From an uncultured Chitinophagaceae bacterium (GTDB taxonomy: Bacteria > Bacteroidota > Bacteroidia > Chitinophagales > Chitinophagaceae), in the NCBI GenBank assembly GCA_936908745.1, contig CAKZFX010000022.1, forward strand, positions 62,001-126,000: a DNA stretch of 64,000 nucleotides, in the 5' to 3' direction. Within the stretch, counting starts at the first letter, position 1; every line of letters starts with the position of its first letter. The position numbers were made by a program, and so were the translations under genes. This document shows positions 1 through 8,921 of the stretch, in pieces. The notes under the pieces were generated by a model that did not search any database, was not told where the DNA came from, and saw nothing but the letters and a program-made list of their open reading frames with translations.

Positions 1-1
1 T

Positions 2-127
2 TATACTTTAGAAGTTCCTAAAAGGGCTGATCTCACTAAAGAATGTGGGATTGCCGGGGATCCATATTTTGTGGAATATAGATTAACATATTCAGATGCT
101 TCTGTGATATATGTACATATCAAATAA
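2..127 (+). CDS. C-terminal fragment of an unknown protein (cut by window edge)
   Basis: An open frame runs from the first bases of the window to a TAA at 125-127, giving the last 41 residues of a protein whose start lies outside. The tail is mixed polar and aromatic (ends YVHIK) and has no motif I recognise. It is followed after 19 bases by another small plus-strand ORF. No function is assigned. Confidence 0.45.
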   Translation, partial: YTLEVPKRADLTKECGIAGDPYFVEYRLTYSDASVIYVHIK

Positions 128-146
128 CACTTGGGGAGACTAATAT

Positions 147-332
147 TTGAACCATAAAAATAGGATTGGTAAATCTTTACATGCAGATGGGATAACTGGT
201 TTAATCGTTAATGATGGTATTCAGAAAGATGGCCATTACTGGAAAGAAGCAATTATAAGAGATATAGTTGTAGGTTATGTAAATGCTGATGAGTCAAAAA
301 AATGGCATTTGATAAATCTATTCAGACTTTGA
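147..332 (+). CDS. Small hypothetical protein, 61 aa
   Basis: This short frame begins with TTG and has a fairly strong GGGGAG ribosome-binding sequence about 8 bases upstream (133-138). The predicted product is soluble, has no signal peptide and matches no family I know. It follows the cut-off ORF at 2-127 closely enough to share its transcript, and a terminator-like hairpin lies downstream at 438-460. The start and even its coding status are uncertain because the frame is short and uses a rare start codon. Confidence 0.35.
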   Translation: MNHKNRIGKSLHADGITGLIVNDGIQKDGHYWKEAIIRDIVVGYVNADESKKWHLINLFRL

Positions 333-437
333 GGCCAGTTCAAAGGAAATAACATATGAAATTTGTATAATTAATCAATTGCTTTACTATTACTAATGTA
401 AAGTAAGAGTAGTCGTTATCTGGACCGAAAATGCGTG

Positions 438-460
438 TTTCAGATAAGTCTGAAATTTTT
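438..460 (+). terminator. Rho-independent terminator for the left-edge genes
   Basis: A 7-bp perfect stem (TTTCAGA / TCTGAAA) with a 4-base loop is followed directly by five T on the plus strand. It would end transcription from the two small plus-strand ORFs before the convergent dnaE2 gene. Confidence 0.55.
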
Positions 461-510
461 AATGCTCTTTATAGTATGTAGAAGTGACGATTTCATAACA
501 TCTTGAACGA

Positions 511-3500
511 TCATCTAAAATTTCTTGCACCTGGTATCACGTTTTCGCCTGCATTTGTTCGAACCTGTGCTCGTTTATTGACACCCGGTGGTATTGATTT
601 TTCGTCGGCCCTTGAAACGGTCAGCACTTCAGGCGTTTCACTTTGTGCAGGGACCATCGCGTTTAGCAGCGAAGAAATATTATAACACTTGCGGACGATT
701 ACGTGAATCACGTCGCCTTCGACCTGCAATTTTCCTTCGACCATAATCAACTTTGATTGCAGGATGGGTTTACGGTACTCTTCAAACAGGCTTTCAAATA
801 TCACGAGGTTGGCATAGCCGGTCTCGTCTTCAATCGTCATAAAACAAATGCCGCCTGCCGTTCCAGGGCGCTGGCGTACGAGCACGAGCCCTGCTACTTT
901 TACGTAGTCACCATCCTTTGCATTTTTCAACTCATCCGTTGAAAGAATACGTAACTGCGATAGTTTTTCCCTGACAAAACTGACGGGATGTGCTTTGAGT
1001 GACAGCGAAAGACTTGCGTAGTCCTGCACCACATGCTCGCCCTCGGTCATAAACGGGAGCGTGATATTTTCTCCAATGCTGTCAGGTGATGCCTCGCCTT
1101 TAAAAATGGCTTCGGGTTTATCCTTCGTCGATACTTCCCACAAGGCCTGGCGCCGATCTAAATGTATCGAACGAAATGCATCGGCGTCCGCTAATCTTTC
1201 CAGTGTTGCATCCGAAACACCGGCGTCACGCAGTTCATTCATATTCGTGAATGGTTTTGTTCTTGCGGCTATCAATAAGCGGAGATCTTCTTCACGTAAT
1301 CCTTTTACCTGCCGGAAACCAAGCCGCAGTGATTTATATTTCCCGGCCTGCTCTTCCAGCGTATTATCCCAACCCGAATAATTAATGTCCACTGGCCGAA
1401 CTTCCACCTCATGCTTTCTTGCATCGCTGACAATTTGTGCTGGTTGGTAAAACCCCATGGGCATACTGTTGAGCAATGCACAGGCAAAAATTTCGGGATG
1501 AAAACATTTGAGCCAGGAGGATACATACACGAGCAATGCAAAGCTCACTGAATGACTTTCAGGAAACCCATAACTGCCAAAGCCTTCCAGTTGACGAAAC
1601 ACTCTTTTCGCGTAGTCTTCCGTATAACCTTTAGCAAGCATTCCCCTGATCAGTTTTTCTTCAAAGTCTTTTACCAGTCCTTTGAACTTGAAAGTGGCCA
1701 TGCTTCGCCTGAGCCCGTCTGCTTCGGCGGGCGTAAAGCCTGCGGCCACGATCGCTATTTTCATGGCCTGCTCCTGGAACAAAGGAACGCCCTTGGTACG
1801 TTTTAATATTTCACGGAGTTCTTCGGAAGGATAGTCCTCCAGCTCTTCACCATTTCGCCTGCGCAAATAGGGATGCACCATGTCGCCCTGTATTGGCCCG
1901 GGCCTTACAATCGCCACTTCAATCACGAGATCATAAAACTCCCGTGGGCGAAGTCTTGGCAACATGGATTGCTGTGCCCGGCTCTCGATCTGGAACACGC
2001 CAATGGTATCGGCCTTACAGATCATATCGTACACAGCCGGATCATCCTGCGGAATATTCGCAAGTGTCAGGTGAAGTCCTTTGTGTTTTTTAGCAAGGTC
2101 AAATGCTTTACGGATACAGGTGAGCATGCCGAGCGCGAGGACATCCACTTTCATAAACCCCAGCGCATCAATATCATCCTTGTTCCATTCAATACAGGTG
2201 CGGTCCGCCATCCGTGCATTGAGTATAGGGCATAGGTCGGATAGTTTTCCTTTGGTGATTACAAAGCCACCAGTATGCTGGCCGAGCTGGCGCGGGAAGC
2301 CCATGAATTCTTTTGTGAGTTGCAATACTTTGCGCAAATGCGGTTCGGCCGGATCAAAGCCCTGTTCCGTCATCCTTGTTCCCTCAAACCATTCATCGGT
2401 AAATTCCCAGATGGATGATGATAGTTTATTGATCGTATCTACTGAAAGCCCCATTGCTTTTCCCACGTCACGGATCGCGCCCTTCTGGTGCTGCTGCGTG
2501 ACCGTCGCCACGATGGCCGCACGGTCGCGGCCGTATTTCTCAAATACATATTGCATTACTTCCTCCCTTCGTTCATGTTCAAAGTCTACATCAATATCCG
2601 GAGGTTCATTGCGCGCAGCCGATATAAAGCGCTCAAAGAGTAAATCAAACTTGGAAGGGTTGACGGAGGTGATGCCGAGGCAATAACATACCGTGGAGTT
2701 AGCAGCGGAGCCACGGCCCTGGCAAAGTATGCCGCGGCTTCTTGCATAGCGGACAATATCATATACAGTGAGAAAGTAAGAGGCATAGTTCATCTTCTCA
2801 ATGAAGGCGAGTTCATACTTTATTGCTGCGATTGTTTTTTCCGGCACGTCTTCGCCGAATAATTCTATCGCGCCTTCCCATGCGAGGTGTTCCAGTTCCT
2901 GTTGCGGGGTGCGGCCATCGGTTGCCAGTTCTTCGGGGTATTCATACTTTAATTCATCGAGGGAAAAGGTGCAGGCGTCTGCGATTTCTATGGCGTGCTG
3001 TAACGCTGCAGGATATTGACGGAACAGGCGCTGCATTTCTGGTATGGGTTTTAAATATCTTTCTGCATTGGGATGCAGCCGGTAGCCCGCATTATAGATG
3101 TTACATTTCTCACGGATGCAGGTAAGGATATCCTGTAATTGCCTTCGCTCCGGGACATGGTAATGCACGTCGCCCGTTGCGACCATCGGAATATCCAGCT
3201 CTTCTGATAAGCGGTTTATTTGGAATAAATATTTCGCGTCATCACCCCGGTACTGCCTTGTGGCAGCGATGTATAAGTCACTGCCGAAATGCTGTTGATA
3301 TTCTTTCAATGCTTCTATGAATAATGTATCAAATTCAAATAACTTATTTAATGATGAAGGAGGGAGGGCGATTAATTTCATTCCCGCTGCAAATTCATAA
3401 ACATCCTTCTTATATAAATGACACTCGCCTTTTTCTGCGCGGCGGTTGCCGAGCGTGAGTAAGTTGGATAAACGTGCATACGCATTTATATCCGCAGGAT

Positions 3501-3732
3501 AGGCAAGGAGGGAAGGGCCATCTAATAAATCAAGACGCGCCGCAGGTATCAAACGTATCCCTTTATCTTTTGTTGCTGCATGTGCACGAACGATACCTGC
3601 CAGCGAATTTCTATCGACAACAGCAATGGCCTTATAACCCAGCGCAGCCGCCTGTGACACGAGTTCTTCGGGATGAGAAGCCCCGCGTAAAAAACTGAAA
3701 TTACTTGTTATTTGTAGTTCGGCGTAGTTCAT
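511..3732 (-). CDS. dnaE2: Error-prone DNA polymerase DnaE2 (ImuC)
   Basis: Alpha-subunit-like C-family polymerase of about 1073 residues, the translesion polymerase of the ImuA-ImuB-DnaE2 mutasome that copies past DNA damage. An N-terminal PHP domain covers roughly residues 1-230 (ITSNFSFLRGASHPEEL near the start). The polymerase core shows GRGSAANS at 339-346 and the catalytic PDIDVDF block at 378-384 with the two Asp ligands, then a KVDVLAL third-acid motif. A C-terminal OB fold lies near residues 940-1020. I use the ATG at 3732, two bases after the imuB stop, rather than an upstream in-frame start that would overlap imuB. It is the last gene of the minus-strand imuA-imuB-dnaE2 operon. The length and adjacent imuB separate it from the replicative DnaE. 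Confidence 0.96.
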   Translation of the reverse strand: MNYAELQITSNFSFLRGASHPEELVSQAAALGYKAIAVVDRNSLAGIVRAHAATKDKGIRLIPAARLDLLDGPSLLAYPADINAYARLSNLLTLGNRRAEKGECHLYKKDVYEFAAGMKLIALPPSSLNKLFEFDTLFIEALKEYQQHFGSDLYIAATRQYRGDDAKYLFQINRLSEELDIPMVATGDVHYHVPERRQLQDILTCIREKCNIYNAGYRLHPNAERYLKPIPEMQRLFRQYPAALQHAIEIADACTFSLDELKYEYPEELATDGRTPQQELEHLAWEGAIELFGEDVPEKTIAAIKYELAFIEKMNYASYFLTVYDIVRYARSRGILCQGRGSAANSTVCYCLGITSVNPSKFDLLFERFISAARNEPPDIDVDFEHERREEVMQYVFEKYGRDRAAIVATVTQQHQKGAIRDVGKAMGLSVDTINKLSSSIWEFTDEWFEGTRMTEQGFDPAEPHLRKVLQLTKEFMGFPRQLGQHTGGFVITKGKLSDLCPILNARMADRTCIEWNKDDIDALGFMKVDVLALGMLTCIRKAFDLAKKHKGLHLTLANIPQDDPAVYDMICKADTIGVFQIESRAQQSMLPRLRPREFYDLVIEVAIVRPGPIQGDMVHPYLRRRNGEELEDYPSEELREILKRTKGVPLFQEQAMKIAIVAAGFTPAEADGLRRSMATFKFKGLVKDFEEKLIRGMLAKGYTEDYAKRVFRQLEGFGSYGFPESHSVSFALLVYVSSWLKCFHPEIFACALLNSMPMGFYQPAQIVSDARKHEVEVRPVDINYSGWDNTLEEQAGKYKSLRLGFRQVKGLREEDLRLLIAARTKPFTNMNELRDAGVSDATLERLADADAFRSIHLDRRQALWEVSTKDKPEAIFKGEASPDSIGENITLPFMTEGEHVVQDYASLSLSLKAHPVSFVREKLSQLRILSTDELKNAKDGDYVKVAGLVLVRQRPGTAGGICFMTIEDETGYANLVIFESLFEEYRKPILQSKLIMVEGKLQVEGDVIHVIVRKCYNISSLLNAMVPAQSETPEVLTVSRADEKSIPPGVNKRAQVRTNAGENVIPGARNFR

Positions 3733-3734
3733 TG

Positions 3735-5237
3735 CTATGCAAAAAATCCATGTAAAAACCAATCGTACGATTTATCACCTGTATAGTGACCCGACCGGAA
3801 CAGCCAGTAACGTTTACCCTCTTCATCCTCCACGGTATAATAATCACGGTGCTGTCCATCCTGTATCCACCATTCCTGTTCAATGCGTTCAGGTCCATCC
3901 GCGCAAATGACTTTATGCAGTTTCCCTTTATAGCGAAAGTTCATCGGCGGGTAGTCGGGCACGGGCGCGGTTACTTCCACTTGCTCGGGTACCGGTAGTA
4001 ATTGTATCGGGCGTGGCCTTTCAATCACCCATTGCGAGGTCAACTGCTGGTTAAGCGTTTTAGCCAGTTCAATGGATCGCTCGGGCCAGTAGTGTTCGGC
4101 AGGAAGGTAGCGATGGATGCTGCCCGCGCCCAGTTTACCAGCGACTCTATCCATTAGTTCAGCCAGCACTGTACTCTGCAGGCCGCAACTTTCTTCCCAT
4201 ATTTTTTCCTGCGCAGGAACATGCTCTTCTGTTTTAGGTGCATTGAGTGTAAATAGTTCGATACCCATAGCTGGCTCAATGGAGGATAGTTTTTCTTCAA
4301 AGAGTTTAAAGAGATGCGGTTCACTGGATGAGGGGCGTATAGTGCCAATAGTAACTTCTATAATTTTGCCATCTGTGCGGTAGCATTTAAAGACAGCAAG
4401 CCGCAGACCTTTTGCTTCACTTCGAAGGCGTTTACATACAGCTTCGAGTAACTGGCGAAGTGCTATTTCAATTCCTGTGATGGTGACAATGGGTTCCAGT
4501 GATGGCAACCGTTCATGATAGGGTTCAATAGGAATGACAGGTTGTATAAATTCCTCTTCATAACCTGCTGCCTGGTTAATGCGCTGAATGATCAACGGGC
4601 CAAAACGTCTTCGAAGCGCGGGACGCGGCATACCGATAAAGTCTTTTACCTGGCGGAGCCCGAGTTTATTTAATCGCTGCACCGTAGTTTCTTCTATGCG
4701 CATCGATTCAGCGGGGAGGTGTAGTACTGCTTCTGCCTGCGCACCACTGGCAATCACCATTGATTTTTTTCCGTAACGTGCAACTGCCCATGCTGCTCCA
4801 ATGGTATCAGCAATCGCCACCCGCGCTGTATATCCTTTTGCTTTGAGGCGCCTGGTGATCTCTGTAAGATAACCTGCGTCGCCACCAAATAAATGCGTGC
4901 AGCCTGTTGCGTCCAATATGATACCGTCAGGAAGATTAACGGCTGCGACGGGTGTGAAACGGATACACCACTCCGCAATACGGTGGAGTAATTTTTCAGC
5001 AAGCCCGGGACGGTCTTCTACATACTGAAGGCCATGCACCAGTACACGGGCGTCCGCCAACACCATCCGTTTATGAATGCCAGCGCTTTCTGCCAGCGTG
5101 TTGCACGCAGTAATAACCATCCTTCCATGCAAAGGTGCGCATACCACGAAGGGTACATCCCTTAATTCATTTCTGCTAACGCAAACAAGGTCCGTACCTA
5201 AATACGGGAACCATATCGACACATATCGTTTTCCCAT
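3735..5237 (-). CDS. imuB: Y-family polymerase-like protein ImuB
   Basis: 500-residue DinB/UmuC-fold protein. In characterised systems ImuB is an inactive Y-family relative that bridges DnaE2, ImuA and the beta clamp. The N-terminus (RYVSIWFPYLGTD) lacks the first catalytic Asp of active Y-family enzymes, and the usual SIDE acid pair is replaced around ILDATGCTHLFGG, so the protein should not polymerise DNA itself. A little-finger-like region follows and the C-terminus continues into an ImuB-specific extension. Its TAG stop is two bases from the dnaE2 start, and its ATG directly abuts the imuA stop, so the three genes are translationally packed. Assignment rests on length, fold motifs and operon position. 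Confidence 0.93.
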   Translation of the reverse strand: MGKRYVSIWFPYLGTDLVCVSRNELRDVPFVVCAPLHGRMVITACNTLAESAGIHKRMVLADARVLVHGLQYVEDRPGLAEKLLHRIAEWCIRFTPVAAVNLPDGIILDATGCTHLFGGDAGYLTEITRRLKAKGYTARVAIADTIGAAWAVARYGKKSMVIASGAQAEAVLHLPAESMRIEETTVQRLNKLGLRQVKDFIGMPRPALRRRFGPLIIQRINQAAGYEEEFIQPVIPIEPYHERLPSLEPIVTITGIEIALRQLLEAVCKRLRSEAKGLRLAVFKCYRTDGKIIEVTIGTIRPSSSEPHLFKLFEEKLSSIEPAMGIELFTLNAPKTEEHVPAQEKIWEESCGLQSTVLAELMDRVAGKLGAGSIHRYLPAEHYWPERSIELAKTLNQQLTSQWVIERPRPIQLLPVPEQVEVTAPVPDYPPMNFRYKGKLHKVICADGPERIEQEWWIQDGQHRDYYTVEDEEGKRYWLFRSGHYTGDKSYDWFLHGFFA

Positions 5238-5966
5238 CTATCCCGTTTTCTTTCGTTCAATCACTGCCGGTACCACAGGCATCATAATATGGCGGAATTT
5301 TCCATCCACGTATTCCAGTTGCCAGCTTCCGGGTTTCCCACTTCTTATTTTCAGGAGTTCTACATTCCAACGGGGGTGCGCCACGCCCGGCATGTTATAC
5401 ATATGCTCACCCGGCAAGGAGGTTACCTTCCATCTTGCCACGCTTGCCGTTGTATTCAACGCCCTTGGATTATTTCGAAGAATAAAACCAGTGACACGGC
5501 TTCGCTCTACTGCCAGTTGCAACCTGCGGGACATAGTAAAGTTGATTTCCCTAAGTTCACCGATCACTGCGGCAAGCCCTTCACACTTCAACGCTTCCTC
5601 CAGCGTCCATGCCACCTGTCTCTCATTTTTGCAATCAATGAATATGATCTTCTCGGGCGGGATACCAAAGGGGTGGAGTGCAGGCGGAAAAATAGTTCGT
5701 GCCGCACTGACCCATAGCGCGACAGCGCCCCGTTTCATCAGGTCAGCGACAATCGCCGCGGTAAATCCCGCGGAGGCGGCCATATCTTCTTTCGAATTCC
5801 CGATCAATTCATGGATCGCGCCGGCCGGGAAGATATGCCCGGGGAAGGCAAATTTGATCCTGCCCAGCCCTGCATCCGTTACATGCCCCTTCACCGGCTT
5901 ATAACCCTGCAAGGGAAGAATCTCCCTTTGTAACCGCTCGATAATATCTTGTTTAGCGCCGGGCAT
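5238..5966 (-). CDS. imuA: ImuA, RecA-like mutasome accessory protein
   Basis: About 242 residues with a RecA/SulA-like core; ImuA recruits the translesion complex and is required for damage-induced mutagenesis in other bacteria. The region where RecA carries its Walker A loop reads GNSKEDMAASAG here, without the GKT/S lysine, so ATP binding is probably lost or altered. The ATG at 5966 is chosen; a TTG two codons upstream is possible. It heads the operon, with imuB starting immediately after its TAG. Its promoter region (5967-6041) is shared with the divergent alkB gene and contains the half-site array described at 5989-6020. Confidence 0.88.
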   Translation of the reverse strand: MPGAKQDIIERLQREILPLQGYKPVKGHVTDAGLGRIKFAFPGHIFPAGAIHELIGNSKEDMAASAGFTAAIVADLMKRGAVALWVSAARTIFPPALHPFGIPPEKIIFIDCKNERQVAWTLEEALKCEGLAAVIGELREINFTMSRRLQLAVERSRVTGFILRNNPRALNTTASVARWKVTSLPGEHMYNMPGVAHPRWNVELLKIRSGKPGSWQLEYVDGKFRHIMMPVVPAVIERKKTG

Positions 5967-5988
5967 GTACAATTATTGCTATACAAGA

Positions 5989-6020
5989 TTACTAAAAAAA
6001 TTAGTAAATTTGTTTTACTA
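5989..6020. promoter_or_regulatory. Shared operator/promoter between imuA and alkB
   Basis: Three alternating half-sites lie in this 32-base stretch: TTACTAA (5989-5995), TTAGTAA (6001-6007) and TTTACTA (6014-6020). They form two overlapping perfect 7-bp inverted repeats, each with a 5-base spacer (5989-6007 and 6002-6020). A perfect TAnnTTTG -7 element for alkB (TAAATTTG, 6005-6012) lies inside the array, and a 7/8 match for imuA on the minus strand (5984-5991) overlaps its left edge. A protein bound here would block both promoters. The regulator is not identified; a LexA-type repressor is an inference from the gene content only. Confidence 0.7.
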
Positions 6021-6041
6021 TTTTTTCGCTCACCTTCTGAA

Positions 6042-6671
6042 ATGAATACTATGCTTACTTTATTTGATGATACTCAACTCTTCAACTCAGGGGAGTTACG
6101 TGTAAAAGAATTTGATATACCGGATGCCGAGCTGAAATTATGGGAACATTTTTTCAGTCGTGAAGAGTCCGACCGGTTTTATGCAACACTTTTGAAGGAA
6201 ACGCCGTGGAAACAGGAAGAAATCACGGTCTGGGACAAAACGCATCTTACTCCCCGCATGACGGTATGGTACGGGAAACGCAGACCTGAAAGCAAGAATC
6301 CTGTGCTGCCACTTACACCGGCACTTGAACAGATCAGGCAGCGGGTGGAAGCAAGTACGGGCATACAGTTTACAAGCGTGCTAGTTAATTTATACCGCGA
6401 TGGCAATGACGGCGTTGGCTGGCACCGTGATCATGACCGCGAACTCGGTCCGCGCCCCGTGGTTGCATCGGTAACGTTCGGCGAAACCAGGCCGTTTGAA
6501 ATCCGTCACAAGTTCCGAAAGGATTTAGCGAAGATCCGCATCCCGCTGGACCACGGGAGTTTCCTGCTCATGGCAGGCACTATGCAGCATTTCTGGGAGC
6601 ATCAAATACCAAAGACGGCGAAGCAGATCAAGCCGCGAATCAATTTGACGTTCCGGGTGGTGAAGGGATAG
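6042..6671 (+). CDS. alkB: AlkB-family 2-oxoglutarate/Fe(II) DNA dealkylase
   Basis: A 209-residue oxygenase that would remove methyl and other small alkyl groups from damaged bases by oxidation. The iron ligands are visible as H128 and D130 (WHRDHD) and H187 (WEHQIP); R199 in PRINLTFR fits the 2-oxoglutarate-binding Arg. The sequence style is closer to the ALKBH2/3-like group than to E. coli AlkB. I start at the ATG at 6042; another ATG at 6051 is possible, and the longer in-frame N-terminus would run through the promoter. It is transcribed away from imuA-imuB-dnaE2 and shares its operator, so repair by reversal and by translesion synthesis are probably co-induced. Confidence 0.93.
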   Translation: MNTMLTLFDDTQLFNSGELRVKEFDIPDAELKLWEHFFSREESDRFYATLLKETPWKQEEITVWDKTHLTPRMTVWYGKRRPESKNPVLPLTPALEQIRQRVEASTGIQFTSVLVNLYRDGNDGVGWHRDHDRELGPRPVVASVTFGETRPFEIRHKFRKDLAKIRIPLDHGSFLLMAGTMQHFWEHQIPKTAKQIKPRINLTFRVVKG

Positions 6672-6791
6672 AGGTATGAAAGGATTTCGTTACATAAAAT
6701 GCCGAGTAGGATGAGCAAGTGTTGATAGATGTTGACATGTTGTTGAGTCGCAACAATGCACAAAAAGTAATTTTGTTTAAAAATTAAGCCT

Positions 6792-7676
6792 ATGTCATCC
6801 TTACAAAACATGTTGCAGTTACGTAAGCGTATATCAACGTCATTCTCACTGCAGCAACGAATAAAAGAACTTTCACCTTTGTATAAACTTCGTAGAGAAT
6901 TTGACGCTTACGACAATCCGATGGTGGAAATAATCAGGCAGTATAAATGGCCTGCTGCTTATATGGAGATGATGGATAGTGCTGTCCAGTTCTATAAGAC
7001 GATGCATACGTTGAAAGGGCAATATGAGCCCATACATTGGCTTACGGGTTTTATAAAACAGCAGGAGTCGATGATGCAGCGTATTGCCTCCCCGGCTGGC
7101 AACGTATTAGTACCTGAGATAAGGCCTGTACTTGAAAAATATTCCGGAAAAGTTACCGAATTCATTAATAAGTTGAATGAAGATGAGGTGACAGAAGAAA
7201 ACGTGGATGAAGCGAATGCACTATTAGCAGTCATGCTACCCGCTATTGCAGAAGGATTTAAGAAAGCTGCCCGGTCACCCCAGGCTGTACTAGGATTCTG
7301 GTTGTCCATTATCGGTTTAATTTATCCATTGCTAATGCAGATGGTACAAGAGGCACCTGCTACGCAAAAAGATATACAGCAATTGGAAAAAAGATTGGTG
7401 CAGGTAGAAACCAATCAGCAACAATTGCCACAGACTGTCAGCAAAATTTTGCTTGATACATTTAGTCATACATCCGATGCTTTTGTCGTGCGACAAAAAA
7501 CTGCAGTGCGACTGAAGCCGAAAAACCGGAGTTTTTTTGTGGGGACTGCATCTGAAGGCGCTATTGTGCACGTACTTGTCTTTCAACATCAATGGGTTTA
7601 TATCGCTTTTATCGGTACGGATGGTTTACCGGTCAGCGGATGGTTGCCGAAGAAACGGCTTAAGAGGTTAGAATAA
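6792..7676 (+). CDS. Unknown protein with one membrane helix and C-terminal SH3-like domain
   Basis: 294 residues, no family recognised with confidence. The first 160 residues are predicted helical and soluble. One hydrophobic segment at about 164-184 (LGFWLSIIGLIYPLLMQM) could span the membrane. A Gln-rich stretch with coiled-coil character (191-215) follows. The last 60 residues (about 230-291, ending SGWLPKKRLKRL) look like a bacterial SH3 fold. It lies between alkB and a small helix-turn-helix gene in the accessory region next to the integrase. Its function is unknown; a membrane-anchored binding role is only a guess. Confidence 0.75.
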   Translation: MSSLQNMLQLRKRISTSFSLQQRIKELSPLYKLRREFDAYDNPMVEIIRQYKWPAAYMEMMDSAVQFYKTMHTLKGQYEPIHWLTGFIKQQESMMQRIASPAGNVLVPEIRPVLEKYSGKVTEFINKLNEDEVTEENVDEANALLAVMLPAIAEGFKKAARSPQAVLGFWLSIIGLIYPLLMQMVQEAPATQKDIQQLEKRLVQVETNQQQLPQTVSKILLDTFSHTSDAFVVRQKTAVRLKPKNRSFFVGTASEGAIVHVLVFQHQWVYIAFIGTDGLPVSGWLPKKRLKRLE

Positions 7677-7754
7677 GGCCAGGTCCAAAAATTTACAATC
7701 CGGCATTTTTTTGGATTTCCAGAGTAGAAATACAGCCAAATGGAAGGAAAAATA

Positions 7755-8042
7755 ATGCAATTCGTTTTAATACCCGCTGAAGAGTGGGAGGCCATTAAAC
7801 AATCACAAAAGGATTTGAAGGAACTTCTGATTTCCATAAAAGAAAGCACTTTGAGGACAGGTGTTTCAAATCTTCCAGCTTTTCTCACAGCTACTGAATT
7901 TATGCAGGCTGTCAGGATTAAGAGAACAAAATTTGACCAGCTCGTTCAGGCAAGCAAAATAAAAGTCATTAAAAAACTACGAAAAATTTACGTCCCTTCT
8001 GGCGAAGTGTCGCGGTTCTTTTCTGATCCTGGCATCCGATAG
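7755..8042 (+). CDS. Small helix-turn-helix DNA-binding protein (excisionase-like)
   Basis: 95 residues from the ATG at 7755, which has GGAAGGAA 4-12 bases upstream; an ATG 15 bases earlier lacks such a signal. The N-terminal half is a charged helix (AEEWEAIKQSQKDLKEL). The C-terminal half (about 45-90: FLTATEFMQAVRIKRTKFDQL and then KVIKKLRKIYVPSGEVSRFF) has the layout of the small MerR/excisionase-type winged helix proteins common on Bacteroidota integrative elements, where they act in excision or its regulation. Its position 1.2 kb from a tyrosine recombinase fits that role, although no direct evidence shows which DNA it binds. Confidence 0.75.
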   Translation: MQFVLIPAEEWEAIKQSQKDLKELLISIKESTLRTGVSNLPAFLTATEFMQAVRIKRTKFDQLVQASKIKVIKKLRKIYVPSGEVSRFFSDPGIR

Positions 8043-8331
8043 TTGTTTATTTGCTTTTAATGGACAAAACTGCGTCTTACTGTCTCCTAATAGTGTTGGA
8101 CTTTAGCTGGTGAGCATATTAGTTAAAGCAGAAAGCACATGAATAAAAGCTGACAGCAGGCCGTATAGAAACATACTGATAACACTTCGCGTCTATCTTA
8201 GTTGTTCGTGCGTTTTAAAGCTTTCAACGTAAATTTTTTCTAATTACCCTTTCCCTGAATTATATTATATTCATAAAGTAAAAAGCCGTAAAGAGTCTAT
8301 CCAAGATGTAATTGCTTTAACAAGTTATTTC
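8043..8331. other. AT-rich spacer, no gene seen
   Basis: About 290 bases between the helix-turn-helix gene and the response regulator. Stops occur in all frames and no RNA gene or strong hairpin is apparent. It presumably carries the promoter of the response regulator, but I could not place a good TAnnTTTG with a matching -33 element. Confidence 0.4.
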
Positions 8332-8715
8332 ATGCAGGAAACAGCAACCAACGCACGCAATATTTCAGTTTTGGTTATAGATGATGCAAAAGACCTTTTG
8401 CAACTGGTTTGCGATGTATTGAAATTTAGTGGCATGAAGCCAAAAGGCATTACCAACGGTATGGATTTGTTTACCAGCCTGGAGCAAGATGTTTTCGATA
8501 TCATACTTATGGATATAATGATTGGTGGATTGGATGGCAGACAACTAACAAAGCAGCTTAAAGTAGATTTACGCTATAGTTCGCTGCCGGTACTGCTTTA
8601 TTCAGTCGGCCCTTTTAATGAAGGGCTTTATGATGACAGCGGCGCTGATGGTTATTTGGCAAAGCCGTTTGATATGGAAGAACTTGTTAGCAGCATACAG
8701 CAGTTAGCCAAATAG
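8332..8715 (+). CDS. Single-domain response regulator (CheY-like)
   Basis: 127 residues forming only a receiver domain. The acid pair D17-D18 (VIDDAKD), phospho-acceptor D61 (ILMDIM), S91 and K111 (LAKPFD) are all in place, so it should be phosphorylated normally. There is no output domain and no histidine kinase nearby, so it probably works as a stand-alone relay or binds a partner protein. It sits alone in an AT-rich accessory stretch, preceded by about 290 bases without a gene. It could be cargo of the neighbouring element or resident; the sequence does not decide. Confidence 0.9.
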   Translation: MQETATNARNISVLVIDDAKDLLQLVCDVLKFSGMKPKGITNGMDLFTSLEQDVFDIILMDIMIGGLDGRQLTKQLKVDLRYSSLPVLLYSVGPFNEGLYDDSGADGYLAKPFDMEELVSSIQQLAK

Positions 8716-8921
8716 CAGCTTATTATAGTTATATCTTGCAAGAAAATAGTGCTTCGGTCGCTAGTGACTTTGCATCCGAGAACATTTATTAAAAAGATGG
8801 GTTTAAAAATGGAGTTGTTATCTCTGATCAATTTGGATATTAACAGAGGCAATGGAACACAGGAACTCTCAAGCACCCGGAATGTTACTTACAACTCTTT
8901 GTATAAGGTATGGTATTAAAA

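Noticed and set aside
1061..1381. Long plus-strand frames inside dnaE2 and other genes
   Set aside because: They lie opposite clearly conserved coding sequence and have no domain content, so they are shadow frames.
3733..3762. Longer dnaE2 start
   Set aside because: The extension overlaps the imuB stop, uses no better start signal and adds residues not typical for the PHP domain; the ATG at 3732 fits.
5949..6041. N-terminal extension of alkB
   Set aside because: It would run through the promoter/operator region and the imuA start; the ATG at 6042 fits the family length.
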